Under the pieces are notes generated by a model. That model worked only from the letters and a program-made list of their open reading frames with translations, was not told where the DNA came from and ran no database searches. A stretch of DNA of 51,731 nt, from positions 1-51,731 of the IMG/VR virus record IMGVR_UViG_3300009024_000018; one strand, 5' to 3'. The translations under genes were made by a program, and so were the position numbers. How positions within the stretch are numbered: position 1 is the first letter of the stretch; every line of letters starts with the position of its first letter. Of the stretch, positions 47,080 through 51,731 are shown in pieces. This DNA comes from a virus.

Positions 47080-47407
47080 CTATGAATTGTCTAATTGTTT
47101 TTGTTTTTTTTAAGATTTTCTTGTCTTCTCCCTCTTTTTTTCCCAGGGTTATTGTTGCTTTTTCGGGAATCTTGTAAGAGAATTCTCTGAACTTCTTTTT
47201 GATGATAAGTAAACCTTTAGTAGATTTCAATACCGCCAAAGAGGGAACCTTCCTTATTCTTATCCTTTCCCAAAAATCTAGATCTTCAAAGATGGACATG
47301 AGGTCGTTAAGAAGCTTCATTTCCTTGGCCCAAAACATCCTTTTTTGAAACTTAGGTTCGACAACGAGCTTTTTAATTAAGTCTCTTTTGTTTATTTTTT
47401 TTTTCAC
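47072..47407 (-). CDS. hypothetical basic protein, 111 aa, ahead of recA
   Basis: A 111-residue Lys/Arg-rich protein from a GTG start at 47407. The start is supported by a promoter whose -10 ends 6 bp upstream. It contains AVLKSTKGLLIIKKKFREFS and ends TIRQFIDE, overlapping the recA start. High basic content suggests nucleic-acid binding. No family is recognised. As first gene of the recA unit it may be a recombination mediator, but that is a guess. Confidence 0.6.
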   Translation of the reverse strand: MKKKINKRDLIKKLVVEPKFQKRMFWAKEMKLLNDLMSIFEDLDFWERIRIRKVPSLAVLKSTKGLLIIKKKFREFSYKIPEKATITLGKKEGEDKKILKKTKTIRQFIDE

Positions 47408-47413
47408 CTAATC

Positions 47414-47442
47414 AGTATAAATGATAAGGCGGTCTTTGTCAA
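47414..47442 (-). promoter_or_regulatory. sigma70-like promoter of the recA unit
   Basis: Minus strand: TTGACA (47437-47442), 17 bp, TATACT (47414-47419), 6 bp, GTG at 47407. The -35 contains the TGA stop of the gene at 47439-49466. Confidence 0.78.
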
Positions 47443-49466
47443 GGCATAAATTTATACTCAGGTTTGCTTTTTTTGTATTCTCTATTATCTAACCTATTGT
47501 CGAGGTATTTTTTAATATTAGATTCAAAAACCTTCAATAAGAGGGGGCCTTTTCTCTCGGGGCAGATCTCGTCAATTTCGCACCCTATCGCTTGGCAGTT
47601 TAGCATTTCAGCTTTATTGAAATCGCCAACCTTGGTAAATGTGTGAGATCCACCTATTTCAGAAACCACTTCAATAGAGAAGTTTCCGTTTCCTAGGTTG
47701 TTTTTTATTATCAAAGAGCTTTGTGATCCCGCTTTTTCGGATAACAACTTATCTCTTTGTTCTTTTAGCTGTTTGATTTGAGTTGAGAGATCTGAGCATT
47801 GTGCGTGTTCTGATTTTACGGTTTGGTTTTCGCTTTTAAGTGAATCCAGTTCGGATATTAATTTATTTGTATCTACGGCCCGCTCTTCGAGCTCGGAGTT
47901 TCTTTCCTCAAGGAGCAAGGTTTTAGTTTTAAGTTTGGTCATTTGAATCAAACTTTCTTCCAGTTTTTCTTTTAACTTTGTTATTTTGTCTTTGTTCGCT
48001 CCGTGTTTAGTGAAGACGCTTTTTATTTCCCGACAATCTTCGTCAAATTTGTCAAGCTTACAGAGGATTTTACTCTTTTCGTTTTTTAATTTATTTAAAA
48101 TGTTCGACTCCTCTTCTTTCTCTTTTATTAAGTTTTTAATTTCTTGTTTTATTGGAGAGTGTTTTTCCATCTCAATGATACCTTTCTCTGTCTCTAATTT
48201 AATTAGTCTAATTGCATCTTTATTTTCGGCAATCTCTTCTTGGTACTGTTGGATTTGATCTTCGTGAAGCTTTATGATCTTAGAGTTTTCTTCAATATCT
48301 TTTTGTCTTTCTGTGAGTTCCAGCTCCTTTGAGCTTATTTCTCTTTCCTTGATCTCTAGCTCAGATGTTTTTTTGATGTAGGATTCTTCGTCTATAACTA
48401 TGTTTGGGAATCTTTTTGATAAGCTAATATGTGCCGCGAGTACCAGAAGTATAGCTAGCGGATCAAATACGAAAATCAATATTAATATTACCACCCTTAC
48501 AGCCTTACTTATGTCAAAAGAAGATCCTGTTATGTCTGAAATAAATTCTGCGACATATTTAATGGGCCCAATTTCAGCTTCTAGCTGTCGCGTTCCGTCG
48601 CTGTAATTAAATTTCTCTTGCTCTAGTGTATCAATCTCGTCTAGAGCTTTAGATATATTCATGTTAAATAATTCAACCCTAGAGTCTGCCTCGCCTGGAT
48701 CCTCAAAACCTAATGATTGGTATTCTTGTATTCTTTTTCTTATGTTAGATATTATTTCAGAAGTTTCTGCTCTTTGCTTGGATATGTTGTCTTCGGCAGT
48801 TTTTATTTTTTTAGCTATGTTTTCTCTTTCGCTTTTTTGTTCTAATATTTTAGCTTCGACATCTTTCTTTTTACTGGAGAATAAACTGCCAGACTTATTT
48901 TTTAAATCATTTAATTCTTTATCTAATATAGAAAGTTTGTTGTTTAGGGATTTTAGTATTTCGTTGTCAATGTTTATATCTCTATCTAGTTGATTTGTTA
49001 ATTGAGATATTTTTTCTTGTTCAAGTTTTATGTTTTCAGAAGTTTTTCCTCCGAGATTCTCTGATTCCTCTTCTTTTTTACTTATCAAGTCTTTTTGTCT
49101 TTGTATGTATTCTCTCTGCCTTTCTATTTTACTTTCTACTTGAGTCACTAAGGCTTTAGATTTTTCAGCGGTTTGCTCGTGTTCTATATGAGATTTGGAT
49201 AGAAACCCAAAAATCCCCATGCTTGTTATACCCATCAGTATAAGTATTGCCGAAAAAAGATAAAACTTTATCAATTTTGGCGCCGACTTCCAGTTTTTGT
49301 GAAGCCAGATTGACGCTATGATTTTGCCAATTTCCAGTACAGACCCCATGGCTATCACTGCGTACATGGATCCTGGAAAAATGGTTGCAAGACCTATTAT
49401 GCTGAAATAGGCCGCAATGATAGAAATGCTGAGAGCTGAAATTAATGTTGTTATTGCAAAAATCAT
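47439..49466 (-). CDS. large membrane protein with long coiled coils, 675 aa
   Basis: A 675-residue protein. N-terminal membrane spans (about 1-26, 32-50, 66-90) precede a first coiled coil (about 95-290). A further membrane region near 320-345 (AVRVVILILIFVFDPLAILL then VLAAH) is followed by a second coiled coil (about 360-570) and a small Cys-containing C-terminal domain (LNCQAIGCEIDEICPE). The segment GPIKYVAEFISD ... FVFDPLAILLVLAA is one I recognise from T4-like and other marine phage proteins of unknown function. It may be a membrane-bound scaffold for replication or virion assembly. A GTGTA motif lies 36 bp upstream. Confidence 0.75.
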   Translation of the reverse strand: MIFAITTLISALSISIIAAYFSIIGLATIFPGSMYAVIAMGSVLEIGKIIASIWLHKNWKSAPKLIKFYLFSAILILMGITSMGIFGFLSKSHIEHEQTAEKSKALVTQVESKIERQREYIQRQKDLISKKEEESENLGGKTSENIKLEQEKISQLTNQLDRDINIDNEILKSLNNKLSILDKELNDLKNKSGSLFSSKKKDVEAKILEQKSERENIAKKIKTAEDNISKQRAETSEIISNIRKRIQEYQSLGFEDPGEADSRVELFNMNISKALDEIDTLEQEKFNYSDGTRQLEAEIGPIKYVAEFISDITGSSFDISKAVRVVILILIFVFDPLAILLVLAAHISLSKRFPNIVIDEESYIKKTSELEIKEREISSKELELTERQKDIEENSKIIKLHEDQIQQYQEEIAENKDAIRLIKLETEKGIIEMEKHSPIKQEIKNLIKEKEEESNILNKLKNEKSKILCKLDKFDEDCREIKSVFTKHGANKDKITKLKEKLEESLIQMTKLKTKTLLLEERNSELEERAVDTNKLISELDSLKSENQTVKSEHAQCSDLSTQIKQLKEQRDKLLSEKAGSQSSLIIKNNLGNGNFSIEVVSEIGGSHTFTKVGDFNKAEMLNCQAIGCEIDEICPERKGPLLLKVFESNIKKYLDNRLDNREYKKSKPEYKFMP

Positions 49467-49502
49467 GGTATTTATAATTTGTTTTAAGGATGTTTATATT
49501 TA

Positions 49503-49509
49503 TACACCA
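49503..49509 (-). promoter_or_regulatory. late-type GTGTA motif, distant from its gene
   Basis: TGGTGTA on the minus strand, next to the stop of the small gene at 49511; 36 bp before the ATG at 49466. Confidence 0.35.
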
Positions 49510-49510
49510 A

Positions 49511-49687
49511 TCAACCCTCGACTTCTGACATTCTTACTGTTATTATCTGTCCGTTGTCCAGTTCTATCGTAGCAAAGACAGCTCCGTCATCTGGCCCCCC
49601 AATCTCTTCGTATTCGTTAACTATAGTGCCCTCGATCTCCCCTTGGGCTGTAGTAACTAAGCATCTTTTCTGTTTTTTGTTTTGCAT
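49511..49687 (-). CDS. small hypothetical protein, 58 aa
   Basis: A 58-residue frame, MQNKKQKRCLVTTAQGEIEG ... ELDNGQIITVRMSEVEG. Alternating hydrophobic residues and a Gly/Asp-Asn-Gly turn give a beta-barrel impression (Sm- or SH3-like), not a confirmed fold. It is well supported by an ACGTGTATATATA element ending just before the ATG. It is the first minus-strand gene next to the divergent portal gene. Confidence 0.65.
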   Translation of the reverse strand: MQNKKQKRCLVTTAQGEIEGTIVNEYEEIGGPDDGAVFATIELDNGQIITVRMSEVEG

Positions 49688-49696
49688 TCTTATATA

Positions 49697-49703
49697 TACA
49701 CGT
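49697..49703 (-). promoter_or_regulatory. late-type GTGTA motif before the 58-aa gene
   Basis: ACGTGTA on the minus strand, 9 bp before the ATG at 49687. It stands back to back with the portal motif at 49765. Confidence 0.6.
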
Positions 49704-49764
49704 TTAACTATAATTCAAAAGTTAAATGTTAACTTTCAACTTTCAGTAGACTTTACTTTAACTT

Positions 49765-49771
49765 TTGTGTA
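49765..49771 (+). promoter_or_regulatory. late-type GTGTA motif of the portal gene
   Basis: TTGTGTA, 9 bp, ATG at 49781. Confidence 0.55.
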
Positions 49772-49780
49772 CCATAAGAG

Positions 49781-51731
49781 ATGAGTAAAAGGAAATATAA
49801 TAAAAAGTCTAATTATTGGAATAAGTTCGAAAAGCAAGAGCCCTCCTCTATTAGCGATTATATTAAAGCTCAAGAAAGCCTTGGCCCCATTACTCCTATG
49901 TCTGCGGGAGAACCGTTTTACTCAGAGTCAAAAGCCAACTATTCGAGATCGCCAAGCAAAAACGAAGATACCGTATCTCGGAGAAACTATATACATAGCA
50001 ACAATAAAAAGGACAGGTTTGCCAATATATCTGGAGGGTTATTACCTTACACTTATGGCTCGGACGGAGTAAGCGTAAGAGAGTCTATCGAATTGTGCCA
50101 AAAGGCCTACGCTAATGTATCTGTATTTAGAAACGCTATAGACGTTATGTCTGAGTTTGCTAATGCAGAGGTATACCTTGAAGGAGGAACTCAAAAATCA
50201 AGAGATTTTATAACTAAATGGTTTGACAAAATCAACCTATGGAATCTAAAGGATCAGTATTTTAGAGAATATTATCGAAGCGGTAATATATTTTTATACA
50301 GAGTTGATGGCTCTTTTTCTAAGGACGATTTCGATAAATTAAGTAAAGTTTACGGGTCAACCATATCGCTGCAACCCGGCAAACTGCCGGTTAGGTATGT
50401 TATGCTTAACCCTTTTGACATTACAGCGAATAAAGCAAGCTCTTTTGAGTCGGGGGCGTACGAAAAAGTACTTTCAGAGTACGATATAGAGAGATTAAAG
50501 AATCCAAAGACCGACTATGATCAAGAAGTATTTGATTCTTTAGATAAAAGCGTTAAGGATAAAATTGTTAACGGAAACTATAACTCAGACGGAATAAATA
50601 TAAAGCTTGACCCGTCTAAATTAATATACTCATTTTATAAAAAGCAGGATTACGAACCTTTTGCTATTCCATTTGGTTATCCAGTACTAGACGATATCAA
50701 CTTCAAATTAGAACTAAAAAAAATAGATCAAGCTATCTGTAGAACTATTGAGAATGTTATACTTCTCATAACAATGGGTGCGGAGCCCGATAAGGGAGGT
50801 ATTAACCCGAGAAACATGGAGGCCATGCAAAACTTATTCAAAAACGAAAGCGTGGGCCGAGTTTTAGTTAGCGATTACACCACTAAAGCTCAATTTATAA
50901 TTCCAGATATAGGCAAGGTTGTTGGCCCCAGCAAGTACGAGGTTATTAACGCTGATATAAAAGAAGGGCTTCAGAACGTTATAGTAGGAGACGAAAGGTA
51001 TAGCAATACGCAGGTCAAAACAACAATCTTTATGGAAAGGTTAAAGGAATCTAGGAACGCTTTTTTGTATGATTTTCTTCAACCTCAAATAAAAATGGTT
51101 TGCCAGAATTTAGGTTTTAGAAAATACCCCGTCGTTAAATTTCAAGAGACAGACGTTAAGGATGAGGTCCAATTACAAAGGGTCGCAACAAGACTTATGG
51201 AGCTGGGTGTTATCACTCCACAGCAAGGAATGGAGGTTCTAAACAAGGGGACATACCCCAATTCGGAGGATTTGGATTCCGCTCAAAAAGAATTTATCAA
51301 ACAAAGAAAAGATGGGATGTTTAACCCTATCGTTGGCGGAACCCCAATGATAAATCCCCCTGATCCGCCCCAAGGAAACGTTCAGAAGCCAAAAGCTAAG
51401 TCTGAAGTTGGAAGACCTATCGGGACTTCTGACATACCGCAAGAGTCCAGGGCAAAGGATTTATACAGCAGAGAATCTCTTCAGAGCGTTATATACCAAA
51501 CCGAAGCTTTGAAGAAAACCGCTCAATCAGAGATGAAAAACAAATCATCAAAGAAGAGGTTAAGTAAGTCGGAAAAAAACATGCTTGACGAATTGTGCGC
51601 TTCCGTTATTATCTCTGAAGACTCGTCCAATTGGGACGAAAAGTTAAAACAGTGCATTGCTTCTTCTGCTAATATAGCAAAATTAGGCACTCAAATAGGA
51701 GTTCAAGATATAGCTTCCGAGCATCGGCTCG
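49781..51731 (+). CDS. portal protein, 3-prime end outside the window
   Basis: An open frame of 650 codons from the ATG at 49781 to the right edge without a stop. Features of a phage portal: an N-terminal segment (KAYANVSVFRNAIDVMSEF) typical of the DNA-channel side, RNMEAMQNLFKNE and VGRVLVSDYTTKAQFIIPD in the clip/stem region, and NVIVGDERYSNTQVKTTIF then RLKESRNAFLYDFLQPQIK, as in other large-phage portals. It forms the twelve-fold ring through which DNA enters and to which the terminase docks. It lies far from the terminase in this window. Confidence 0.85.
   Translation, partial: MSKRKYNKKSNYWNKFEKQEPSSISDYIKAQESLGPITPMSAGEPFYSESKANYSRSPSKNEDTVSRRNYIHSNNKKDRFANISGGLLPYTYGSDGVSVRESIELCQKAYANVSVFRNAIDVMSEFANAEVYLEGGTQKSRDFITKWFDKINLWNLKDQYFREYYRSGNIFLYRVDGSFSKDDFDKLSKVYGSTISLQPGKLPVRYVMLNPFDITANKASSFESGAYEKVLSEYDIERLKNPKTDYDQEVFDSLDKSVKDKIVNGNYNSDGINIKLDPSKLIYSFYKKQDYEPFAIPFGYPVLDDINFKLELKKIDQAICRTIENVILLITMGAEPDKGGINPRNMEAMQNLFKNESVGRVLVSDYTTKAQFIIPDIGKVVGPSKYEVINADIKEGLQNVIVGDERYSNTQVKTTIFMERLKESRNAFLYDFLQPQIKMVCQNLGFRKYPVVKFQETDVKDEVQLQRVATRLMELGVITPQQGMEVLNKGTYPNSEDLDSAQKEFIKQRKDGMFNPIVGGTPMINPPDPPQGNVQKPKAKSEVGRPIGTSDIPQESRAKDLYSRESLQSVIYQTEALKKTAQSEMKNKSSKKRLSKSEKNMLDELCASVIISEDSSNWDEKLKQCIASSANIAKLGTQIGVQDIASEHRL

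Noticed and set aside
1-51731. Prophage or integrated element
   Set aside because: No integrase, excisionase, repressor pair, attachment repeats or host chromosomal flanks are visible in the window.
1-51731. tRNA or rRNA genes
   Set aside because: No cloverleaf with a GTTC-type T-loop was found by eye in the non-coding gaps; a covariance-model scan would be decisive.

Overview
This window looks like part of a large, strictly virulent-looking tailed phage of a marine, Gram-negative host. It is AT-rich and densely packed, and neighbouring genes often overlap at ATGA. Phage identity is clear from a portal protein (49781 to the right edge), the large terminase (17866-19737), a prohead protease with a fused scaffold (19753-21369), the major capsid protein (22030-23175), tail-fibre-like genes (3743-11675) and a replication set. 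I see no integrase, tRNA, IS element or CRISPR array. Several genes suggest a host in the Planctomycetota-Verrucomicrobiota-Chlamydiota (PVC) group: a Tat-exported DUF1501 protein, a Chlamydia-like class Ic NrdB, and an M64 peptidase ending in a Trp/Tyr/Gly-rich domain I associate with PVC bacteria. An outer-membrane beta-barrel protein and lipoproteins show a diderm host. The host assignment is an inference.

Layout. Positions 1-1640 hold an array of very small minus-strand genes, several with their own sigma70-like promoter. After a G-quadruplex-capable segment (1758-1783), the plus-strand block 1936-24712 carries phoH, a membrane-anchored subtilase, tail fibres and appendages, an M64 peptidase, a lysis-type cluster (holin-like, spanin-like, membrane GAF protein), a sigma-like factor, packaging genes and head genes. 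Two small minus-strand islands (9505-10990 and 13217-13414) interrupt it. The minus-strand block 24693-49687 holds a ClpC-type unfoldase, a split DNA polymerase III with a SET-domain protein and a DEDDh exonuclease, ribonucleotide reductase, DUF1501, an outer-membrane protein cassette, Hsp20, GDP-fucose synthesis, a RecB/Cas4-like nuclease, primase, DnaB helicase, RecA and a large membrane coiled-coil protein. The portal gene starts divergently at 49781.

Regulation. Two promoter-like classes recur. Class 1 is TTGAC(A/T), exactly 17 bp, then a TANNNT-like -10, usually only 6-7 bp before the start codon. It precedes the small-gene array, the M64 gene, nrdB, the split polymerase operon, dnaB and a gene ahead of recA; variants with longer leaders precede nrdA and the outer-membrane gene. 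Class 2 is a GTGTA motif, usually 9-11 bp before ATG. It precedes phoH, tail, lysis, protease and portal genes plus some minus-strand genes, and is probably a phage late promoter, perhaps read with the sigma-like factor at 15148-15891. Both classes sit so close to the start codon that the mRNAs may be leaderless or nearly so, whereas several operon-internal genes have clear Shine-Dalgarno sequences.

Most notable. The alpha subunit of DNA polymerase III is cut at the PHP/palm boundary into two genes. A SET-domain protein and the proofreading exonuclease lie between the halves, and all four genes overlap in one operon. The other main points are the two promoter architectures, the class Ic NrdB with Val at the radical-Tyr position, the phage ClpC carrying an IGF ClpP-docking tripeptide, and the exported or surface cargo (DUF1501, outer-membrane protein, M64 peptidase).
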